DNA from: Adiantum capillus-veneris
Lineage: Eukaryota > Streptophyta > Polypodiopsida > Polypodiales > Pteridaceae
Length of the DNA: 64,000 bases
Assembly (NCBI GenBank): GCA_014529385.2
Contig: CM043950.1
Span: forward strand, 152,274,945 to 152,338,944
Direction: 5' to 3'
Shown here in pieces: positions 55,785-64,000 of the stretch. The notes beneath the pieces are model-generated. The model searched no databases. It was given only the letters and a program-made list of their open reading frames with translations, and had not been told where the DNA came from. The first letter of the stretch is position 1. Each line of letters starts with the position of its first letter. The position numbers and the translations under genes are program-made.

Positions 55785-57596
55785 ATCGCCCCCTTAAGCC
55801 AAAGCTTGGGGCAAAATACAAGTAGTTTTTTTTTTTTTCATAAAACACTCCTAGGTTTATAGGATTCAACTACCGTAGTTCAACACGCTGGTTCTCACTG
55901 GATTTAACACTTCACGGTATACATCGCGGTGATTCTCAATGGATTCAACAACCATAATTCAATGCCTCATGACACATCATAGCGGTTCTCTATTGGATTC
56001 ATCACTATGGTTCACAAAAGAGACTTAAGATTAGTTCTCTAATGACCTAGGGTGATACAAAATTCATTCATGGGTTTCAGTTTGAAGGATTGTCGATATC
56101 GCTCCCTTGACCGTCTTCATCTTCATGTCGAGAGCTCCGGTGTGTGTCAATGTCTTCTTCATGATCTTCATGTTGATATAGATCTTGATCTTGATTGGTC
56201 CATCTTGTCGAGGGTGTGGCATTCATGGATAACATCATAAAGTAAGCATATATTCCAAGGAATATGCTTATGTGTGTGTGTGTGCTTAGGTGAAAGTACT
56301 CATACATGTTGTGTAGTGTGCTCATGTGAAAGAGATAGAGTGGTGTTAATACGTACAAGTGTGTACGGGTAGTGTCTAAGGCGCCATACAATAACAATCA
56401 AAGTGGATGCATGGTTGTACAAGTGCTTATGTACATAGGTATTGCATACATATATATGTGAGCTATGCACAATAAATCCTCAATGAAATTTACAAAAAAT
56501 TCTTTATGGAATGTGAAGTCACTCTTCTCTTTTGAGAAGCTCCTCTTCACAATCCTTGAATATTGAGCAAGAAATCCTTGTTGATTTTGGGTCTGCTGAT
56601 GTTATTTGATGCCTTGAGACCTTGAAGCCTTGAGTGTGCCTTGGAAACTTTAAAGTATGAGGCTTGTGGGAAACTCCCTTGCTAGAGCCGACAAAAAAAG
56701 GAGGCCTTTGGTTGAAATCCAAGGTCGTGTGAGCTTCTAAGCTTGAAGACTTGGCATGCAGTTGAGCTTCTAAGCTTGAGAGTTGAGGCCACAAGCTAGC
56801 AAAGTAGTTAGTGAGTTGCAGATTGTAGACAGCGTGGTGCTAAACCAAGTAAGGCATTCCCAATAGATGAGCACCAGATGGCAAGTTGGCAGCAATTACA
56901 GCAAGCAAGGGCTTTCAACTGCGGGCTATAGCGAGGGCTATAGAGAAGGTGTTGATGGCAAGGCCCATAAGATTTGATGCAGACAAGCTGGCAGTATGAC
57001 AGCCTTAATTGATGTTATGGGAACCTTCATTCTTCTCAAGATGATGTTTGCAGGTGACAAACATGGGGGTTGAAGCAGCACTGATGTAGTGCAGAAAGCA
57101 TGTTGAATGATAGTTTTCTGCAGGGCATGGGTGGGTGATCCTGTTATTGAATGATGATGGGAAGTAGCACGGTGGCAAGCAGAAGCGGGATTCCCTACCC
57201 CGTAATTGCAGCCAAGGCCATCCGAGAGTAGAATGAAGATGACGCTCTGGGTAAGCACGTCTTGTCAAGGCTATTGACGTTAGTAGTGTCACTGACAGGC
57301 AGAGAGTAGCTGGCCAGAAGGTGATCGCGGCTTCATTAAGGCTTTAGTGATGGAGTGTGGATGCGTGGGCGAGTAGGAGTATTGCTTGATTTAAAGTTCT
57401 TTCAAGCAATGGCTGAACGACACAGAGAGCAGCTCACCATGCAAGCCTCCACTTGTCTTTTACAAAAAAAACTTCCAAAAAAAAAAAACGTGCTAATGAG
57501 ACGTTATTTAATATCTAACATGCATGTACAAGGAGACACCTCAATAGAAGGATATTTACAATAAAAGATGATGCTAAGAATAATAATTAGCCTTAC
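55785..57596 (-). other. H interior, no recognisable proteins
   Basis: The left end (55850-56010) has about three degenerate units built on ggattcaac and ggttctcattgg words, like the 3' region of some copia elements. A minus-strand frame at 56077-56397 ends in an acidic Asp/Glu/His-rich tail (QHEDHEEDIDTHRSSRHEDE). Other frames look random. Short (TG)n at 56268-56284. Confidence 0.55.
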
Positions 57597-57613
57597 AAAT
57601 TGCTCTAATACTA
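57597..57613 (-). promoter_or_regulatory. Primer binding site of H
   Basis: The minus strand reads TAGTATTAGAGCAATTTG just inside the LTR, differing at two positions from the initiator-Met primer core TGGTATCAGAGC. Confidence 0.7.
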
Positions 57614-57615
57614 GC

Positions 57616-57928
57616 TGTAAGGTTAATATATACGGAGGATGTACGTTAGTAGCATTCATAATTACATGATTCTTCTAATAGTCACTTAATTAGGATATAG
57701 AAAATAGACAAGAGCTTGTACAAAAGTGATAGAGTAGCATTAATTCAAAAGTGGTTGGAAAAATTGTGTACGATAAGGCTATAGATATAGAAGTAGAATA
57801 AGCCATGGGAGTGTGCCACATAGCCTGCTAGGTGGAATGTCTTTGTGAAGAGGTGTGGCAGCTTAATAGCCATGCAAGATCTAGGGGCTTTTACCGCGTG
57901 GTGCCAAAATCGTGCGCTTACCCTAACA
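57616..57928 (-). repeat. 5' LTR of H, 313 bp
   Basis: TG...CA bounded. The right end matches the 35-bp fragment at 55750-55784 at about 31 of 35 positions. Confidence 0.8.
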
Positions 57929-58700
57929 GGTTAGACCTGAAATGATCATTTGCAGACTGAAACTGCTAGAAGTCTTGGTTCTTTGTGATTCAGTCTCCCA
58001 TTTGGTGTGCAATTTTTTTGTCATACTCCGCCTTGCTACCTCTAACCAAAGGCTGAGCTTTTTGTTGAATTTGTCATTAGGGTAAATGGATCGCAATCCA
58101 TGCTGGAGCATGGTTTGCAATTCCAAGTAGCACAATGTGTTTTTGGGTTTATGGGGAGTGTACTACCCAATTTTCTCTGAGACTAGGGTTTGGGGAAAAT
58201 GGATCACGATCCATGTTCCTCATTGTTTTTCCACTCTGATTGGCTTGACTGATTCTTCCAAGTTTCAGGAGTCTACTCGTGAAAAGGTTTGTGGGTTGGA
58301 CATGTGTAGCTACCCCAAATGGGTCCTAGCAATTTGTAGATTTCTCATTTTTTATTTTATTAGTTCTGTTGATTTGATGTTTTTGGTGCAGAGTAGCCCA
58401 TGCACAATTGTTCTTGCTAGGTTAATGATCATACTTAACAAATCTAATGTGGTAAGAACTACCCTGGTGGTCACAATAGGCGAAAATGCGGCAAAGAACT
58501 CTAGGTTTTCCTACTCTCTCTCATTCTTGATATACCCCATTCTGACTATATGTTCCCGGCCTACCCGGAAGGCTTTAAGCATACTTACCTTGATTACTCA
58601 TATTTTTTTGTCAAACCACCATATGTTTAAATGTTTTGTCATTTGAACATTCGATCACCAAATGGCCTTTTATCTATAGTTTTAATCCCTCCAGGTTGGC
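57929..58700 (-). other. E leader, right part
   Basis: Resumes the palindrome-bearing sequence seen left of B (two ATGGATnnnnATCCAT copies at 58086 and 58199). A plus-strand frame at 58137-58646 of 169 codons (FYFISSVDLMFLVQSSPCTI) shows no family likeness and is probably fortuitous. Confidence 0.5.
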
Positions 58701-59061
58701 CCAAAATTTGACAAGTGCCAAACCTTTCCACATTTTTGATGTCTGAAGCCCTTGCTTTGTAGGTTTGGCGTTTTCTTTCAGAACTAAATTTTGGTTGTCC
58801 TGGCTTAACTTGATAGATTTTTTTTTCTTTTTTAGCTTTTTCATCTTAAATTTGAAAGAAAATTACCAATAATTTTTATTTGGTAAAAGAATTGCCCAAA
58901 ATTATTATGCTCACTCATATATACATAATCTTAGTCCATCATATTACTTCTCATGAATTTTGCAATATGTACCAATAATATGTCTAAAAGAGCTTATGAA
59001 AAGGCAAACAACTATCAAGAAATTGTTATATACAAAGTTATGATCGTCTTGCTGCTAGTTC
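58701..59061. other. Probable 3' LTR of G, unbounded
   Basis: Lies just beyond G's polypurine tract, so should be LTR sequence, but no second copy is in the window to set its length. No genes seen. Confidence 0.4.
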
Positions 59062-59789
59062 ATGTTACCGCCCCCTTCCCATTTTGAGTCGTCCCTGAAG
59101 AAGATATTATGTGGTTCATGGGTGCGAACGATGTGTCTATATATGCAAGGCCATGTAATGCTCTATTATGCAAATTGAAAAGATGCATGGGGTAACAATA
59201 TGTTGTGCGAGATGGGGGTCAAAGGTTTTTGTTGGCAAGGTTGCTTTGAAGCTATTATACCCCAATAAAAGAATTTCAGTAAAAGGCGCTCGTTCTTTGA
59301 TGGTAGAGGCTCGCAACCATGATAGGATATTTTGTTTTGTTGGTTTGGTTTGTTTTGAAATCCAGGTGAGTTTCTCTTATTGCTAGCGTGGAGAGTGTAA
59401 TCTATGCCTTTGCCGATGCTGTTTTGGTATTTTTTTCCATGTTGTTGGTGTTGGTTGCTTTTTGTTTTGTGTGATTGACTTTGATGTCCAATGAGAAGTG
59501 ACTGATTGGGCATTGTAAGTCTCCGTGTTTTGGAGTGAGCAGGCTTTGTGTTTGAAGAAGTAGATCCACTTAGCTGTGTTTGAAAGTGGGTAAAATTGAT
59601 TTTGATAATCCATATCTATTTAGGATTTGACAACATCACAATTTTCTTGACCCGAACCTTTTTGGACGCATTGGTGGAACACGAAGGTGTTGGTTTAGGT
59701 TTTCTTAAAAAAGGCTGAACTTTCTAAAAGTGATCTATTTGCACCAATGGAGCAGTGAAGGATGTGTCATTGAAGTTAAGTTGTAATGT

Positions 59790-60121
59790 GTCATCCTACA
59801 AATTTGGTGTTGCCTTGTATGTGCACATCCAAGGTACTCCCAGAATGAATGCTTCATTAAGATCCGTATCTTCCCATTACATTAAATTGGTGACGGAAGC
59901 TTTGACCATCCAAATTGATTGATAAATTGTCTTGACGCATGCTCAAAATTTTCCCTTGATTGTCTTCCTTGAGCTTGATTTGGTTTGGTGTTAGAGGTTC
60001 CGTGGCCATTTTCAAGAACGTCAAGTATTTGATGACATTGGCTCATGCTTCGGTGTCTACTAGTGCTCGTCAATGGAACTGTCAAGAATTTGAAGGATAA
60101 TTTGGACATCCATACCACCAA
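59790..60121 (-). pseudogene. G aspartic protease located after integrase
   Basis: The minus strand reads ALVDTEA, stop, ANVIKYLTFLKM, then TEPLTPNQIKLKEDNQGKIL and NLSINLDGQSFRHQFNVM. After a one-base frame change comes DLNEAFILGVPWMCTYKA. This has the shape of a retropepsin: active-site strand (D-T-E where D-T-G is expected), flap region, and the closing hydrophobic-ILG strand. It begins about 100 bp after the integrase C-terminus. A protease normally precedes RT. Confidence 0.75.
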
Positions 60122-60216
60122 GCCATGTATGTTTTATCTAAATTGATGCTATTGGAAGGGATTGAGTCCTTTGCATTGCTTCCAATTTCCCCTATGGTTG
60201 GCTTGTTCCTTTCGCT

Positions 60217-60489
60217 TTAAATTTTGAGTCTAGCTTCCTCTTTAGACTGTGCTTGAATAGCATGGGCTTGATTCTTCCGCTCTATTGCTGCATGAATTAT
60301 TTCTAGTTCTTCTTGTATTAATGGAAGAAGATAATTTTTAAACCTGCATACACTTATCCAATTAGGCATCTCCTCATCTGCCAATGTTGCAAGTTTGATG
60401 GTGCCACTTTGTGATATGTCATGGATCACAAAAGGCTCCATCCCTTGCTTTTTGAGTTTTTTGGAGTGTTGCTTTAGGGTATACACCAA
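60217..60489 (-). pseudogene. G integrase C-terminal domain
   Basis: A frame of 90 codons: KKLKKQGMEPFVIHDISQSG, then TIKLATLADEEMPNWISVCR and FKNYLLP. This is the SH3-like integrase C-terminus (G...I..I...G...L). A helical tail leads toward the protease. Confidence 0.78.
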
Positions 60490-60804
60490 TACGTAATCCC
60501 CTTTCTAAAACTCCTTGCTTATTGTGTGCTGGCCATGGAAAGCCTTCATTTGTCATTTCTAGGCATATATCCCTACTACTGCCTTTAATCTAGTTTTGTC
60601 TAGTTGTTCCAAGATGTCGATCTTTCAGAGAGTCTGTGTCCCATCCAACCTACCTGTGTTGCAAGTCAAAGTATGGGAATGAATAATTCCAAAGGTAGAA
60701 TAGCATTTATTCCAAACACATGGTTAAATGGAGAGGTTCCAATGGAAGTTCTAAATGCTACCAGGTAAGCCCACAATGCTCAGTGTAGTTTAGATCCCAA
60801 TCAG

Positions 60805-61015
60805 TTCTTGAGTCACTCACTATTTTGGTTAGCACCGTGTATAAAATTTTAGTGGTACTAGTAGAGGACTGATTTATGATGAATCACCATGAATTCATTG
60901 ACTAAAGTTCTTGAGTCACTCACTATTTTGTTAGCACTGTGCATAAAATTTTATTGGTACTCTCTACTTGACCGTTAGCTTGGGGGTGGTTGGGGGTTGA
61001 TTTACGATGAACCAC
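60805..61015 (-). repeat. 103-bp tandem duplication in G integrase
   Basis: ttcttgagtcactcactatttt starts at 60805 and again at 60908. Both copies run to a gatgaa.caccatgaattca word. The copies differ by several bases and an indel. It disrupts the integrase frame. Confidence 0.85.
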
Positions 61016-61735
61016 CATGAATTCAATGACGGTGTTCACAAAGTGGGTTCCTCGATCACTCAAAATCTCAATGGATAGGCCGTATCTTGTAAAGATGTCT
61101 TCAAATAGGAACCATGCCATAGTCCGTGTATCGTTTTTCTATGTAGCATGTGTCTGTTGATATGTAGGAGGTATGATGGGACCTACAGAATCTATGCCCC
61201 ACTTGGCAAAGGTTTGAACTCCTATTAGTGGTCTTAAGGGCATGCCATCTCTCCATAGAGGTGCTAGCCTGCATGTTCTTGTTCTAGGATTGATAAATAT
61301 TTTCTCTTAGTAGCATACACTCTCAATTGGTTGTATTTCCCCCGTCGGTACAATTGGTTCAAAATCAGCACATAGTGATTTGCTTCCTCCTTGATACTCC
61401 TCATTTGTGCTTTGCTCAATCCCTCAGGAAAGGTCTTGAAGTTTAAGTACTCAATATATGTAAGTACTCCATTTGGGTGCTCCCATTACTCTAAAGAGAG
61501 TGGTGTGTTCTACTGGTGGTTGTCTTTTACAGGCTTCACATGATTTTATGTAATCATGGAAGCTTTTTCCCATGTTTAGTCAGTAGACACCAAATCTCAT
61601 TAATCTTTAGAATGTTTGTGTTTTCCCATTATGAAACTCCATGTGTTGTATATGAGAAAGTCTCAGGTAGTATTTGTTTTTGCTAGGTTGTACACATAGT
61701 ATAGCCGTCCAGCCAAAGTTAGAGATTTTGGTCTG
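60923..61735 (-). pseudogene. G integrase core and upstream remnant
   Basis: 60923-61120 reads FTRYGLSIEILSDRGTHFVN (second catalytic Asp) and NHPQANGQVESTNKILCTVL (catalytic Glu in QVEST). Farther upstream (61121-61735) the zinc finger and first Asp are obscured by frameshifts. Confidence 0.83.
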
Positions 61736-61736
61736 A

Positions 61737-62181
61737 TTAATGATTTGACGATTGTTCTTTTATTTGTAGTGATCCTATGGTGAGTAGAGGGATGATCACT
61801 TCACTCCACCTTAGAACCATTTCAACGTTAAAAAAATAAGAATCTGGAAGGTCATCATCAATACCTTCGGGTGTTTCTCCATGGAACATTCTTGAAAGAT
61901 GGTCTGCTCTTTTGTGTGTTGTTCCTTTCTTGACGATCATGATGAAATCAAACTCAAGTAGTATTATAAACCAGCAAACAATCCTCCCTGTATTGCAAGA
62001 TTTGTTTACCCAGTACAAAAATTCTTGGTGGTCTACAAAAAAACAAACTTGTTCGCAAGAGAAGGTATTGTCTAAACTTTGTGATGGCATATATCATTCC
62101 TAGGCCTTCTCTTTCCGTAGTGATATAAATTTTCTCTGCACTGTTTAGTTGTCTACTAGAGTACAAAATGGAAAAATCCAT
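61737..62181 (-). pseudogene. G RNase H
   Basis: 61954-62181 has YSSRQLNSAEKIYITTEREG with the Glu region. The overlapping frame 61737-62090 continues FFVDHQEFLYWVNKSCNTGR (Asp), LLEFDFIMIVKKG and HKRADHLSRMFHGETPEGID, the signature C-terminus. One frameshift separates them. Confidence 0.85.
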
Positions 62182-62593
62182 TTTTTATATCCAGGTTGAG
62201 CTAATATGCATCTACACTTCTCAAAGACTTTTTCCAAATGTGTTATGTGCTCACTCCTCAATTGAGAATGCATGCATAGATCATCCATGTATATTTCCAA
62301 AAATTGCATGAGATACTCCTTGAATGCATGACTCATAAGCCTTTGAAAGCTGAAAAGTGCATTGGTCAAACTAAAGGGCATCACCCTATATGAAAATATG
62401 CCCAACTCTATTGCAAAAGTTGTCTTATGTTGATCTTCTGGTTTTATGGTCAACTGGTTGTAGCTTGAGAACCCGTCTAAGAAACTATAAGCTTCTTTCC
62501 CTACAACTCTCTTGATCACCTGATCTCTTATCAATAGGGGATAGTTGTCTTTGATGGTAGAAACATTTACCTGTTTGAGATTCACACAGACCC
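62145..62593 (-). pseudogene. G reverse transcriptase, cut by F
   Basis: A nearly clean frame of 146 codons: VNLKQVNVSTIKDNYPLLI, SFLDGFSSYNQLTIKPEDQH, YRVMPFSLTNALFSFQRLMS and the catalytic FLEIYMDDLCMHSQL (Y-M-D-D). Its N-terminal side stops abruptly at 62593, inside the block where RTs read WRVCVN, because F inserted there. Confidence 0.88.
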
Positions 62594-63444
62594 TGTGGGA
62601 CGGGTGTCTAACCTCACTCCCATCTTATTGCAGACATAGCGAGAACCACAAATATAATTTTCAATCCATGGGACAAAACTGAATCGACTAGTGCATAGAG
62701 GCTACAAGAGGTTGTCAATCTCTTGGAAACAACAAAAAACTCGCATCCAACTCAAGCTACACTTAAATGATAGAAATCACCAAAAGCTAGTCGCTAACCT
62801 AAAAACAAATCATAACCGTTGACATCCAGACATTACTAAACTTCTAGGATATTTTTATGAGACCTAAGCACATGTGCTTATGGTATCAAATCTAACTTTA
62901 GGTTAAGTGCAAAAATCACAATTATTAACAGCAATGAGTTTTTGACCTAGTCATTTTTGACCTAGAATGCATCTAAATGCTTAGCAATGATGCCCCAATA
63001 CCCTGCTTATACTGATTTTATGAGTTTAAAGCTTAAATTCCTACTTATGATGAAATTAGGCCGTGGGTTGGCGACATCAAAAGATACGGATTACCATGAA
63101 ATGCTTACGTCAATGCATAGAGCTCTTACCTACGGTTGCAACGCAATAGACGACACTGCAATGTGACAATCGGGAAGGGAGTAGGAAGCGCAAGAAGGAG
63201 AGAAGTGAGCGCTGTTAGCTCACACTGTGTTTTATCTTAGCCAAGGTTTTTGTGGTCAAAACTAATAATCTGGGAACTCTAACTAAAGATAGGTGATACA
63301 ATCTAGAAGCTTGTAGCACTGGCTCATCAATTACACTGTTTATCTGGAAAGTAGGAGTTACAGCATTCCCAAATCATCAAAATAATAAGTGTTTTTACAA
63401 TAAAAGCTTCAAAAAATGTTATCTGAGTTAGCTTGCTGCTAACA
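62594..63444 (-). repeat. 3' LTR of F, 851 bp
   Basis: Plus-strand edges are tgtgggacgggtgtc and gctgctaaca. The left edge is defined by loss of G's RT frame, the right by the polypurine tract. Confidence 0.7.
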
Positions 63445-63483
63445 TTCTCCCCCTCCTCGACTGTGTCGTCCCTTGACACAGCT

Positions 63484-64000
63484 TCATGCATTGAAGTAGT
63501 CTTCAGGTTGACGGGTGGTGAGGCGGTCTTTAAGCGCATGTAGGGATTTTTCGTATTTGATGTGTCTTTCTTTGTTTGGAACTTGCAAAAACTGCATGGT
63601 GACTTTGTTTTTAAGTTCAATGGCTGAATAGCTAGCAAATCTTGATGTAAGGTTGCTGATCACTGGCCCAAATATCTTCATTCGCCATGTGAAGAAACCT
63701 GTAAATAATGCCTCTTCAAATGCCAACATATTGCTAGATGGTACAAACATACATCTGGCATAGAAGCCATAGAGGACTTCTTATGAAGGTTGTCCACTTA
63801 AATCATAACATAGACCTTTGTTACCTTCAAGGAAAGACATACATGGTGCTCTTGCTTGCTTAGGCTCATGAAAGCTTGAATGCAGGTGAGCAACATTCTA
63901 CAGATCTTATAAAGCATCGCACATGAGGTCATGGTGCTCGTTAGGATTTTTACCATGTATTCTTTAGTTATTGGTCCCTGCTCTAGAGCTAGTAGTTGTG
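63484..64000 (-). pseudogene. F terminal ORF, FEEA-TGFF family
   Basis: From the right: QGPITKEYMVKILTSTMTSC and YKICRMLLTCIQAF in one frame. Exactly 53 nt further, in the -1 frame, GLCYDLSGQPS is followed by a stop, then YGFYARCMFVPSSNMLAFEE and ALFTGFFTWRMKIF, with a helical tail ending DYFNA at 63484. It is homologous to E's ORF at 42684-43191 and lies equally next to the polypurine tract. Family and function are unknown. Confidence 0.55.

Larger units (their letters stand above)
55750..57928 (-). mobile_element. Small LTR element H (TRIM-like), interrupted by B
   Basis: The right LTR is 57616-57928 (313 bp, tgtaagg...cctaaca). Only the last 35 bp of the left LTR remain (55750-55784; both copies read ccgcgtggtgcc and then cttaccctaaca). 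Minus-strand signals are in place: a polypurine tract (ttaagggggcgat) next to 55784 and an initiator-Met-like primer site at 57597-57613. The interior of about 1.8 kb has no pol. Element B is inserted in the left LTR. Confidence 0.8.
59062..62593 (-). mobile_element. Ty3/gypsy element G, split by F
   Basis: Minus-strand RT, RNase H, integrase and then a protease-like domain, ending at a polypurine tract (gggaagggggcgg in minus orientation, 59066-59085). Everything upstream of RT lies beyond F or outside the window. YMDD and DHLSR motifs place it apart from A/B/N. Multiple frameshifts and a 103-bp tandem duplication are present. Confidence 0.85.
62594..64000 (-). mobile_element. LTR element F, running off the window
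   Basis: Inserted in G's RT (left flank gaccc, 62589-62593). The 3' LTR is 62594-63444, followed on the right by a polypurine tract (gaggagggggagaa in minus orientation) and an ORF related to E's terminal ORF. The other LTR is outside. Confidence 0.75.

Noticed and set aside
58137-58646. 169-codon plus-strand frame
   Set aside because: Hydrophobic, composition-driven, no homologue recognised, and it lies in the E leader containing palindromes on the opposite-strand element.

Overview
This is nuclear DNA of a land plant, and almost all of it is a graveyard of nested retrotransposons. The clearest hints to lineage are degenerate plant PLS-type pentatricopeptide (PPR) motifs of a style I associate with ferns and lycophytes (KYAKCGAR, VRNVVSWNAMI), chromodomain Ty3/gypsy elements primed by initiator-Met tRNA, and low-GC, microsatellite-rich intervals. 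A fern or lycophyte is my best guess; that is inference. I see no intact host gene, no rRNA, no tRNA and no CRISPR.

Layout. 1-3145 is AT-rich and holds a degenerate tandem array with a unit of about 146 bp. 3146-3376 is a small lone ORF. About 4446-21585 is a minus-strand Ty3/gypsy element (A) whose two LTRs each carry a captured PPR gene fragment and GA arrays. Inserted in A's RNase H is a minus-strand chromovirus N (7808-15381, 153-bp LTRs). Inserted in N's gag is a 1.3-kb terminal-inverted-repeat element T1 (12266-13589) flanked by TTAA. 21586-23722 holds CT/TA and poly-C tracts but no gene I recognise. 23723-33055 is a minus-strand LTR element C with near-identical 1.8-kb LTRs and a perfect GGAAT target duplication, carrying a second TTAA element, T2 (29492-30827). 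33056-39790 is a non-LTR interval with decayed ORFs, an intron-bearing Ulp1-like cysteine protease remnant, a histone H3 pseudogene, a 76-bp minisatellite and a long near-perfect hairpin.

39979-41450 is a gag/protease-like remnant (D, plus strand). From about 41.7 kb to about 58.7 kb lies an LTR element E (minus strand) that encodes unclassified proteins instead of pol. It is split by a small LTR element H (remains at 55750-57928), itself split by the plus-strand Ty3/gypsy element B (47136-55749), a relative of A. B's LTR encodes two overlapping paralogous small ORFs. 59062-62593 is a minus-strand Ty3/gypsy element G with an unusual RT-RNase H-integrase-protease order. It is interrupted at 62594 by F (minus strand, 851-bp LTR, running off the window), whose terminal ORF is homologous to that of E.

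Age order read from LTR divergence by eye: C youngest (about 0.5%), N about 4%, B about 7-8%, A about 10%. Every pol I can read is broken by stops, frameshifts, deletions or out-of-frame tandem duplications, so mobility, if any, would depend on partners elsewhere.
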